A stretch of 52,313 bases of DNA from an uncultured Paracoccaceae bacterium (lineage in GTDB: Bacteria; Pseudomonadota; Alphaproteobacteria; Rhodobacterales; Rhodobacteraceae): the NCBI GenBank assembly GCA_947497985.1, contig CANMIX010000018.1:1-52313 (forward strand), in the 5' to 3' direction. This document shows positions 35,385-42,246 of this stretch, piece after piece. The position numbers and the translations under genes are program-made. A model generated the notes under the pieces. It ran no database searches and was not told the origin of the DNA. It saw only the letters and a list, made by a program, of their open reading frames with translations. Within the stretch, counting starts at the first letter, position 1, and every line of letters begins with the position of its first letter.

Positions 35385-35605
35385 GACAGGATCACAGCCG
35401 CAATGATGATCGCAATCGACAAGAACAAAAAGCCGATCAGGATGGCCAGTGCGATGTTCTGGTCTTTTTCAATCTCTTTCAGGATTGGAAAAGGTGTCAT
35501 CCAGTCGATCATTTTCCAGACCAGGAACATCAGCACCACGCCAATGAAGGTGTAGAAAAACGTGCTGACGATCTCAGCCAGTTGGATAGCGGAAAAAAGG
35601 TCCAT
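35381..35605 (-). CDS. DUF350 (YjfL-like) membrane protein
   Basis: A 74-residue protein with two hydrophobic helices, about 13-33 (STFFYTFIGVVLMFLVWKM) and 50-72 (ALAILIGFLFLSIAIIIAA), separated by a polar loop. This is the half-length form of DUF350 modules. Function unknown; the family has been linked to envelope-stress operons. GGGGGA precedes the ATG. It overlaps the synthase gene and follows the 52-aa gene by 11 bases. Confidence 0.78.
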   Translation of the reverse strand: MDLFSAIQLAEIVSTFFYTFIGVVLMFLVWKMIDWMTPFPILKEIEKDQNIALAILIGFLFLSIAIIIAAVILS

Positions 35606-35616
35606 AACGTCCCCCG

Positions 35617-35775
35617 TTATTTGACATTGCCACCGAAACCGCGACCACCGCTGGCGGCCCGGATCGAGTTTGAGATATCCCGGTTTTCACCGCCGATCCC
35701 GTTGTAAGAAAGGTAACTGGCCCCCACGACAATGGCGCAGGACATTACCAGAAAAATGATGCGGAACAGGTTCAT
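35617..35775 (-). CDS. 52-aa single-helix membrane protein of the DUF4178-DUF350 operon
   Basis: A short frame read by eye between DUF4178 and DUF350: MNLFRIIFLVMSCAIVVGAS, then polar Gly/Asn-rich ISNSIRAASGGRGFGGNVK. It has one hydrophobic helix (4-22). It starts three bases after the DUF4178 stop and ends 11 bases before DUF350, and the sequence is unlike the two large neighbours, so it is likely translated within the operon. Function unknown; the Gly-rich tail might interact with the membrane or with DUF350. Confidence 0.7.
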   Translation of the reverse strand: MNLFRIIFLVMSCAIVVGASYLSYNGIGGENRDISNSIRAASGGRGFGGNVK

Positions 35776-35778
35776 GGT

Positions 35779-37077
35779 CTAATCATCATCCTCATCCACC
35801 CAATCGCTGTCACGCCAGCGGGCCGCATTGTGCCGATATGCACGCCACCACGGCCATCCGGCCAACAAACCAAAAGCCGCAGCCGCAAAAACCATCCAAC
35901 GGATCACTTTGCGTCCCGCATCTACAGACACAGACAGTTGGTTCCATTGGCTTGGTCTTATCGCTCCGGACCCGGTCCACGCCCCTTCGCTATCGACATC
36001 AATGTAGAGTGTATAGTCACCATCCATCGGCGCTCGGAACGTGGCCTTGGCACGGTTGCTGCCTTCACTCCAATTTCCATCCGCGTCACGACCGGCATAG
36101 CGTTCGACCGCGCGGACGGTGCTGAACAGCACTTCGTCTTCTGGATCGCTTACTTCCAGTTCAAATTCGGACCACGTGTTGATCCCGTTGCCTGCCAGCC
36201 GCAGCTGTACCAACTCCCCTGCGGCAATGCCCTCTAACACCTGCTCAAACGGCAGATCGGCGCGGGACACCGACACCCGTCCCAAGATATCGCGGCCGGA
36301 CTGGCCTGCAAATACACCGGCGAGGACCAGGCACAGGACGGCAAAAATGGCGCTTGTCTTGATCTGAAACCCTGCATTTGGACCCGCCTTGAAGGACTGC
36401 AACGGATGCACGCGCGACGGTGCAAATCCGGGATCAATGCCAAAACCTTGCTTCACATCATCCGCGCTCAGATAGGTGGTCTGCTCCACCTCACGCTCGC
36501 GCCCGGTGGCGGAAAAGGACAACATCCGCGTATCGCCCAGGACGGTAACGGTTGAGGTCTTATCCGATTTGCGCGGCTGCCAGGAGAATTCACCCTCGGC
36601 ATAGCGGATCTCACTGGTGCTGCTCTCGTAGTATTTGAACTGCTCCCCGTTGTCCCACAGGCTCGGCCGGTGGTTGGCCCGCGCGACCTGATGGTCAGAC
36701 ATCCACAATGGTCTGCGATAGCGGCGGGAAAAAGTGCAGTGGCCTTGTTCAAGCGTTAACCAAGCATAGCCATGGGTCGGAGAATACAATTGGTGGTCAA
36801 GCCATGCATAAGTTTTACCGGCCCAGCGTTCAACCTGCTCCAACAGGCCAATCACCGTATAGTCGACACCCAGGATCGTTCCTGTTGTACCGATAGGAAA
36901 GGGCGTCTGCGGGCGCGGCACATCATTGAAACGCTTCAGCGCGCGGTAATTGTCCGTCGCGTCCAGCTTGGTTCCGCAATAGGGGCAAATATGGGTTGTG
37001 ACCCGACCGCCGCCCAAAACATCCAAGCCAGCTCCGCATGAGGTGCAGTTGATCGCTTTGACGGCCGTGAGGGTCAT
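35779..37077 (-). CDS. DUF4178 protein with zinc ribbon and periplasmic domain
   Basis: A 432-residue protein. A zinc ribbon (Cys11, 14, 31, 34) precedes a DUF4178-like region (60-225; PIGTTGTILGVDYTVIGLL, YAWLDHQLYSPTHGYAWLTLEQGH). A first helix (241-258) leads to a beta-rich domain (about 265-390; FELEVSDPEDEVLFSTV, DGDYTLYIDVDSEG) and a second helix (393-411) before an acidic tail WVDEDDD. Function unknown. It overlaps the first DUF4178 gene by four bases and is followed by the 52-aa gene after three bases, so all are one operon. Confidence 0.78.
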   Translation of the reverse strand: MTLTAVKAINCTSCGAGLDVLGGGRVTTHICPYCGTKLDATDNYRALKRFNDVPRPQTPFPIGTTGTILGVDYTVIGLLEQVERWAGKTYAWLDHQLYSPTHGYAWLTLEQGHCTFSRRYRRPLWMSDHQVARANHRPSLWDNGEQFKYYESSTSEIRYAEGEFSWQPRKSDKTSTVTVLGDTRMLSFSATGREREVEQTTYLSADDVKQGFGIDPGFAPSRVHPLQSFKAGPNAGFQIKTSAIFAVLCLVLAGVFAGQSGRDILGRVSVSRADLPFEQVLEGIAAGELVQLRLAGNGINTWSEFELEVSDPEDEVLFSTVRAVERYAGRDADGNWSEGSNRAKATFRAPMDGDYTLYIDVDSEGAWTGSGAIRPSQWNQLSVSVDAGRKVIRWMVFAAAAFGLLAGWPWWRAYRHNAARWRDSDWVDEDDD

Positions 37078-37691
37078 GACAGCACCTCAACCTCGAACGG
37101 ATCAAACCAGCGGCCCATGAACCAGGAATATTGATCGCCGTCAATTTCTGCGGACAGAAGGCCGCCATCCGCCCCTTGTAGGTTTACATATCGGTAGCTC
37201 TCTCCGACGTGCAGGGGTTCATCAAAACTGCCACGCAGGGCGATGCATTCACCAGTTGCATCCTCAACCACCCGAAAGCTTTCGCCATCATATTTGATGC
37301 CATGGCCAAGTTTCAGATAGCCATCAAAGCGGGGCCAATTGGCGGGCTGAATTTCCTGTTGCAGGATGATGTCACCCTCATCCACCGAGATCCAAACCGG
37401 AGCGCCTGCATGGTCCAGCGCGCAGAATTCATCCCATGTGCCACGCCCATAGGAAAACCGCGCGTGTCCAACGATATGATAGCTGCCACGCCCCAATCGG
37501 ATATGGCTGTTCAGTCCAAAAAGCAGCGGCACCTCGTGCATCACGCCCTGTTCACCCGCCATCTCGGCCGCTTGATCGGACAGGAAAAGCGACGTCCCAC
37601 AGGAGCCACAGGTCACCATCTTGACCGTCTGAAATGCTGGCGCGACGGAATTGCCGCAGTTGGGACACTGAAAATCGTGCATGTGAGCCAT
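37074..37691 (-). CDS. Soluble DUF4178 protein with N-terminal zinc ribbon
   Basis: A 205-residue protein: zinc ribbon CPNCGNS...CGSCGTS (Cys9, 12, 28, 31) then a DUF4178-type beta-rich module (LGRGSYHIVGHARFSYGRGTWDEFCALDH, LGHGIKYDGESFRVVEDATG). There is no membrane helix. ATG 37691 is chosen because upstream sequence reads like non-coding DNA; ATG 37682 is close. It is the first gene of the operon to the synthase. Two DUF4178 proteins side by side suggest a paired or heteromeric unit. Confidence 0.75.
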   Translation of the reverse strand: MAHMHDFQCPNCGNSVAPAFQTVKMVTCGSCGTSLFLSDQAAEMAGEQGVMHEVPLLFGLNSHIRLGRGSYHIVGHARFSYGRGTWDEFCALDHAGAPVWISVDEGDIILQQEIQPANWPRFDGYLKLGHGIKYDGESFRVVEDATGECIALRGSFDEPLHVGESYRYVNLQGADGGLLSAEIDGDQYSWFMGRWFDPFEVEVLS

Positions 37692-37886
37692 AAATCTTTG
37701 TTGCGTCACACATAGACACTCGCCATATGAAAACAAAGCATTTCTGCGCGCACGTGCAGCTAAAACGTTGCACAAGCAGCGTACGCAGGGTCGGCAACGC
37801 GTTTCGCTGCGAAACCCGTATTCCCCGGCTCCGCAGGGCCTGGCTTGGGTAAAACCGCCATCATATTTAGTGGTTACTTTTAATTC

Positions 37887-37900
37887 CGTTAGCGCTACCA
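37887..37900 (+). promoter_or_regulatory. Candidate CceR/LacI-type operator upstream of zwf-edd-eda
   Basis: CGTTAGCGCTACCA contains the perfect octamer TAGCGCTA and agrees with TGTTAnCGnTAACA at 12 of 14 positions. Its core GTTAGCGCTACC differs from the gap-upstream GTTACCGCTACC at one base. The distance to the zwf start is about 180 bases. A LacI-type regulator of sugar catabolism is the likely reader (inferred). Confidence 0.5.
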
Positions 37901-37936
37901 ATGCAGCAACGAATCCGAAACTGATTCGCGATAGTA

Positions 37937-37961
37937 GGGAAACAACTTTGCCACGTTTCCC
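37937..37961. promoter_or_regulatory. GGGAAAC-N11-GTTTCCC inverted repeat at the zwf promoter
   Basis: Seven-base arms separated by 11 bases (centre spacing 18) overlap a possible TTGCCA -35. The symmetry suggests a dimeric regulator site; the identity is unknown. Confidence 0.45.
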
Positions 37962-37977
37962 ACGTCTCATGCTATGT
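37948..37977 (+). promoter_or_regulatory. Possible zwf promoter
   Basis: TTGCCA (37948-37953) and CTATGT (37972-37977) with an 18-base spacer, about 100 bases before the zwf ATG. Shifted by one, TATGTT gives a 19-base spacer. Confidence 0.35.
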
Positions 37978-38079
37978 TGACCGTCAAAGATCAGCATCAG
38001 GACGCGACTGAAGCGCGATCAGAATTGAGACTTGAGCAACCACCCTTGTTGCCATTCGAGAAAGGCGAAAAGCTGAACC

Positions 38080-39531
38080 ATGGTGTCACGCGTTATTCCT
38101 GTAGATCACTTCGATCTGGTGTTATTTGGGGCGACCGGCGATCTTGCCCGCCGTAAAATCCTGCCCAGCCTGTTTCATAGATTTATCATCGGCCAGTTCG
38201 ATGAAAACTCGCGCGTTATTGGCGCATCGCGCAGCGCGATGACCCAGGCAGAGTTCCGCGAATTGGTGTCTGCTGCGCTGAAAGAATTCGCTCATCCCGA
38301 AGACGCGACCCCAGATAATATTGCAGCCTTTGTCGATATTCTGGATTATGTCGCCATCGACGCCAAAAGCGAACAAGGCTGGGCTGATCTGGCCAAGCCG
38401 CTGCGCGACAATGTGGTGCGCGCCTTTTACCTGTCGGTGGCTCCCAGCCTGTTTGCCGATATCGCCGGACGTCTGAAGTCCACCGGCATCGCAACCGATG
38501 ACAGCCGTGTGGTCGTCGAGAAACCCTTTGGACATAACCTTGCGTCTGCCAAAGCCTTGAACGCCGCCCTCAGCGCGCATTTCGAAGAGCATCAGATTTA
38601 TCGCATCGACCACTATCTGGGCAAAGAGACCGTTCAGAACCTGATGGCCCTGCGCTTTGCCAACTCTCTGTTTGAGCCGCTGTGGAATTCCTCGCAGATC
38701 GACCATGTGCAGATCACGGTTGCTGAAAGCATCGGTGTTGCGGGACGTGGCGAATATTATGACAAATCAGGTGCCATGCGCGACATGGTGCAGAACCACC
38801 TGATGCAGCTGCTGTGCCTCACCGCGATGGAACCGCCTGCGCGCTTTACGCCAAACTCGGTACGCAACGAAAAGCTAAAAGTGATCGAGGCGCTGAAACC
38901 GGTCACACAGGATGACATTGCCCGTGGTCAATATCGCGCGCGTGAAGGTGGCGACAGCTACCGCGAACATGCAGGCGACTCAAACAGCACCACCGAAAGC
39001 TTTGTTGCGATGAAGGTCGAAGTGGCGAACTGGCGTTGGGCTGGGACGCCATTTTACCTGCGCACAGGCAAATGCCTGCGCCAGCGCGCGTCCGAGATTG
39101 CGGTGTTCTTCCGCAACCCACCCCACAATATCTTTGAAGGCGACGCGCCTGCGGCCGGCAACTGTCTGGTGATCCGCCTGCAACCGGACGAAGGCATAAC
39201 CCTGCACACCACGATCAAAGACCCCGGTCCCGGTGGGATGCGCCTGACCACGGCAAAACTGGACATGACCTTTGCCGAGAGCCTGCCCGAAGCCGGTCGT
39301 CCCCAAGATGCCTATGAACGGCTGATCATGGATGTCATTCGTGGCAACCAGACCCTGTTCATGCGCGGCGACGAGGTTGAGGCAGCCTGGGCCTGGGCTG
39401 ATCCCATTATCGAAGGGTTTGCGGACAGCAACAAGGCGCCACAAGCCTATGACCAGGGCGGCTCTGGCCCGGATGATTCACTGCTGTTGATGCACCGTGA
39501 CGAGCGCCGCTGGCGCGATATCGGCGCGTGA
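38080..39531 (+). CDS. zwf: Glucose-6-phosphate 1-dehydrogenase
   Basis: A 483-residue enzyme oxidising glucose 6-phosphate to 6-phosphogluconolactone with NADP. The NADP-binding LFGATGDLARRKILPSLF and the substrate motif RIDHYLGKETVQN are intact, as is EKPFGHN. It heads zwf-edd-eda, the oxidative entry of the Entner-Doudoroff pathway that Roseobacters favour for glucose. A 6-phosphogluconolactonase gene (pgl) is not in this operon. Upstream candidate operator and promoter are listed separately. Confidence 0.97.
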   Translation: MVSRVIPVDHFDLVLFGATGDLARRKILPSLFHRFIIGQFDENSRVIGASRSAMTQAEFRELVSAALKEFAHPEDATPDNIAAFVDILDYVAIDAKSEQGWADLAKPLRDNVVRAFYLSVAPSLFADIAGRLKSTGIATDDSRVVVEKPFGHNLASAKALNAALSAHFEEHQIYRIDHYLGKETVQNLMALRFANSLFEPLWNSSQIDHVQITVAESIGVAGRGEYYDKSGAMRDMVQNHLMQLLCLTAMEPPARFTPNSVRNEKLKVIEALKPVTQDDIARGQYRAREGGDSYREHAGDSNSTTESFVAMKVEVANWRWAGTPFYLRTGKCLRQRASEIAVFFRNPPHNIFEGDAPAAGNCLVIRLQPDEGITLHTTIKDPGPGGMRLTTAKLDMTFAESLPEAGRPQDAYERLIMDVIRGNQTLFMRGDEVEAAWAWADPIIEGFADSNKAPQAYDQGGSGPDDSLLLMHRDERRWRDIGA

Positions 39532-39581
39532 CTTTTATTCTTTCAACCTATCGGTACCAAGAACTCTGAAAAGGCACCATC

Positions 39582-41390
39582 ATGACGTTGAACAAAACCG
39601 TACAAGCGGTGACCGACCGGATCATCGCCCGCAGCGAAACCACCCGTAGCGCCTATTTGGACCGGATGCGTGCGGCCCAAAAGAAGGGCCCCGCGCGCGC
39701 GCACCTCAGCTGTTCCGGTCAGGCGCATGCCTATGCGGCCGCTGGCGAAGATCAAGACCATCTGGCGACCTCCTCCGCCGGCCATTTGGGCATTATCACC
39801 GCTTACAATGACATGTTGTCGGCGCACCAACCGTTTGAGGTCTACCCCCAACGCATCCGCGACGCCGTGCGCAAGATCGGCGGCACCGCACAAGTGGCAG
39901 GCGGCGTGCCCGCCATGTGTGATGGCGTGACCCAGGGCGAAGCCGGCATGGAGCTGTCGCTGTTTTCCCGCGATGTGATTGCGATGGCAACCGGCGTTGC
40001 CATGTCGCACAACGTCTTTGACTCTTCGGTCTATCTGGGTGTCTGCGACAAGATTGTGCCCGGTCTGGTGATCGGCGCGCAATCCTTTGGCCATGTCCCT
40101 GCGGTGTTCCTGCCGGCCGGCCCCATGACCTCGGGCATCTCAAACGATGAGAAAGCCAAGACGCGTCAGGCCTTTGCCAAGGGTGAGATCGGCCGCGATG
40201 AGCTGCTGAAGTCCGAGATGGGTTCCTATCACGGGCCGGGCACCTGTACGTTTTATGGCACTGCGAACACCAACCAGATGCTGATGGAGTTCATGGGCCT
40301 GCACCTGCCGGGCTCGTCCTTTGTCAATCCAGGCACCGAGTTGCGTGATGCCCTGACCGAAGAAGGCGCACGTCGCGCGCTATCTCTGTCTGCTCTGGGC
40401 AACAATTACACGCCGGTTTGCGACGTGCTGGATGAAAAAGCCTATGTGAATGGCATTGCCGGTCTGATGGCCACAGGCGGATCCACCAACCTGTTGATCC
40501 ACCTTGTTGCCATGGCGCGTGCAGGCGGGATCATTCTGGATTGGCAGGATTTCTCTGAACTGTCCGACGTGGTGCCTTTGCTGGCACGGGTCTATCCAAA
40601 TGGTCTGGCGGATGTGAACCACTTCCATGCGGCTGGCGGTCTGGGTTACATGATCGGCGAGCTGCTGAAATCCGGCTATCTGCACCCCGACACCAAAACC
40701 GTTGCGGGCGAAGGTCTGGAAAACTACGTGATGGAACCCTTCCTTGGCGAAGACGGGCTGACCTGGCGCAAAGGCGCGGGCAAATCCCTGAACGACGCCA
40801 TTCTGCGCCCGGCGGATGCACCTTTCCAAGAAACCGGTGGCTTGAAGCGTCTGTCCGGGAAACTGGGCACCGGGGTTATCAAGATCTCGGCTGTGGCCAA
40901 GGAACATCAGGTTGTTGAAGCCCCTGTTCGGGTCTTCCACGATCAGGACGAAGTCAAAGAAGCGTTCAAAGCGGGTGAGTTCACCGGCGACGTGATCGTT
41001 GTGGTGCGCTTCCAAGGGCCCAAGGCCAACGGGATGCCGGAATTGCACTCCCTCACACCAATGTTGTCCATTTTGCAAGGTCAGGGCAAGAAAGTTGCGC
41101 TGGTGACCGATGGTCGGATGTCCGGTGCCTCAGGAAAGGTTCCAGCTGCCATACATGTTGTCCCCGAAGCACTGGACGGCGGACCAATTGCCAAGCTACA
41201 AGACGGCGACATCGTGCGGCTTGATGCGCCTAACGGTGTCCTTGAAATCCTGACGGATGGTGTTGGAAACCGCCCTGTGGCGACCGCCGATCTGTCTGCC
41301 AATGAGCACGGCACTGGCCGTGATCTCTTCCAAGCTTTCCGCCGCAGCGTTGCCTCTGCGGATGAAGGTGCAAGCGTATTTGGAGTGTAA
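39582..41390 (+). CDS. edd: Phosphogluconate dehydratase
   Basis: A 602-residue IlvD/Edd-family [4Fe-4S] enzyme converting 6-phosphogluconate to KDPG. Typical parts are ITAYNDMLSAHQPFEVYPQ, GVPAMCDGVTQGEAGMELSLFSR (cluster cysteine region), GTCTFYGTANTNQMLMEF and ATGGSTNLLIHLVAMA; VTDGRMSGASGKVPAAIHV is near the C-terminus. The length suits Edd rather than IlvD, and the zwf/eda context settles the choice. It starts 50 bases after zwf. Confidence 0.96.
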   Translation: MTLNKTVQAVTDRIIARSETTRSAYLDRMRAAQKKGPARAHLSCSGQAHAYAAAGEDQDHLATSSAGHLGIITAYNDMLSAHQPFEVYPQRIRDAVRKIGGTAQVAGGVPAMCDGVTQGEAGMELSLFSRDVIAMATGVAMSHNVFDSSVYLGVCDKIVPGLVIGAQSFGHVPAVFLPAGPMTSGISNDEKAKTRQAFAKGEIGRDELLKSEMGSYHGPGTCTFYGTANTNQMLMEFMGLHLPGSSFVNPGTELRDALTEEGARRALSLSALGNNYTPVCDVLDEKAYVNGIAGLMATGGSTNLLIHLVAMARAGGIILDWQDFSELSDVVPLLARVYPNGLADVNHFHAAGGLGYMIGELLKSGYLHPDTKTVAGEGLENYVMEPFLGEDGLTWRKGAGKSLNDAILRPADAPFQETGGLKRLSGKLGTGVIKISAVAKEHQVVEAPVRVFHDQDEVKEAFKAGEFTGDVIVVVRFQGPKANGMPELHSLTPMLSILQGQGKKVALVTDGRMSGASGKVPAAIHVVPEALDGGPIAKLQDGDIVRLDAPNGVLEILTDGVGNRPVATADLSANEHGTGRDLFQAFRRSVASADEGASVFGV

Positions 41391-41393
41391 CTC

Positions 41394-42044
41394 ATGCCTA
41401 TCACCCCCCAAGAGGCCAGCAAACAGGCCCGCGAATTGTGCAGCCTGGCCCCTATTGTGCCTGTCTTGGTTGTCGATGACGTCGCCAATGCAAAACCACT
41501 GGCGCAAGCCCTCATCAAAGGTGGATTGCCCGCGTTGGAGGTGACCCTGCGCACCCCCGTCGCCCTGGACGTGATCCGCGAGATGGCCCAGGTCGAAGGC
41601 GGCGTTGTTGGCGTTGGTTCGCTTGTGACCCCTGCCGACGTTGAAGCCGCTGTCGAAGCAGGCGCGACCTTTGGTGTTTCGCCTGGCGCGACGCCAAAAC
41701 TGCTGGACGCAGCCGAAGCGATTGGCCTGCCCATGTTGCCCGGTGTTGCGTCGGCATCTGAGGCGATGGCCCTGCTGGAGCGTGGCTATGACATGCTCAA
41801 GTTCTTCCCGGCCGAAGATGCGGGCGGGGCACCGGCCCTCAAATCCATTGGTGGCCCACTGGCACAGATCAGCTTCTGCCCAACCGGTGGTGTGAACCCC
41901 AAAAACGCCATGAGCTATTTGAGCCTGCCAAATGTCGTCTGCGCCGGCGGCAGCTGGGTCGCCCCCAAAGACTTGGTTGCGGCACGTGATTGGGCCGCGA
42001 TTGAAGCATTGGCATCCGAGGCGAGCCAACTTAACGCAGGTTAA
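41394..42044 (+). CDS. eda: 2-dehydro-3-deoxy-phosphogluconate (KDPG) aldolase
   Basis: A 216-residue class I aldolase cleaving KDPG to pyruvate and glyceraldehyde 3-phosphate. GLPALEVTLRTP holds the catalytic Glu region, GVSPGATPKLLDA is the phosphate-end strand, and the Schiff-base lysine is in YDMLKFFPAEDAGG. It begins three bases after the edd stop and is followed by a clear terminator, closing the zwf-edd-eda operon. Its product GAP can be taken on by the gap gene, which shares a similar upstream operator. Confidence 0.96.
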   Translation: MPITPQEASKQARELCSLAPIVPVLVVDDVANAKPLAQALIKGGLPALEVTLRTPVALDVIREMAQVEGGVVGVGSLVTPADVEAAVEAGATFGVSPGATPKLLDAAEAIGLPMLPGVASASEAMALLERGYDMLKFFPAEDAGGAPALKSIGGPLAQISFCPTGGVNPKNAMSYLSLPNVVCAGGSWVAPKDLVAARDWAAIEALASEASQLNAG

Positions 42045-42084
42045 GCGGATCGCTTCTAAGCTACGCATTCAATGCATAATTTGT

Positions 42085-42120
42085 AACCGGTCGATGAAAT
42101 TCGACCGGTTTTTATTTGTT
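42085..42120 (+). terminator. Intrinsic terminator of zwf-edd-eda
   Basis: A perfect 10-bp stem (AACCGGTCGA / TCGACCGGTT), 6-nt loop and a TTTATTTGTT tract, 40 bases beyond eda. Confidence 0.85.
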
Positions 42121-42246
42121 TTTGCCCGCGAAAATTCCTCACATCTTGCAACTTAGACGGAATCTTTACGACTCCAAGGCACCTATTTCAGAAAACTTCA
42201 TATGTGAATTACTTCGCAGATGAGAGAGTTTGCATCTTAGATCTGA

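Larger units (their letters stand above)
37692..38079. other. Divergent intergenic control region between DUF4178 and zwf
   Basis: 388 bases. It holds a candidate operator (37887-37900), a GGGAAAC...GTTTCCC inverted repeat (37937-37961) and a possible zwf promoter. The minus-strand open frame that overlaps it is an extension of DUF4178 without ribosome site and is rejected. Confidence 0.5.

Noticed and set aside
41196-42068. 290-codon minus-strand frame opposite eda
   Set aside because: Opposite-strand shadow; eda and edd are clear on the plus strand.
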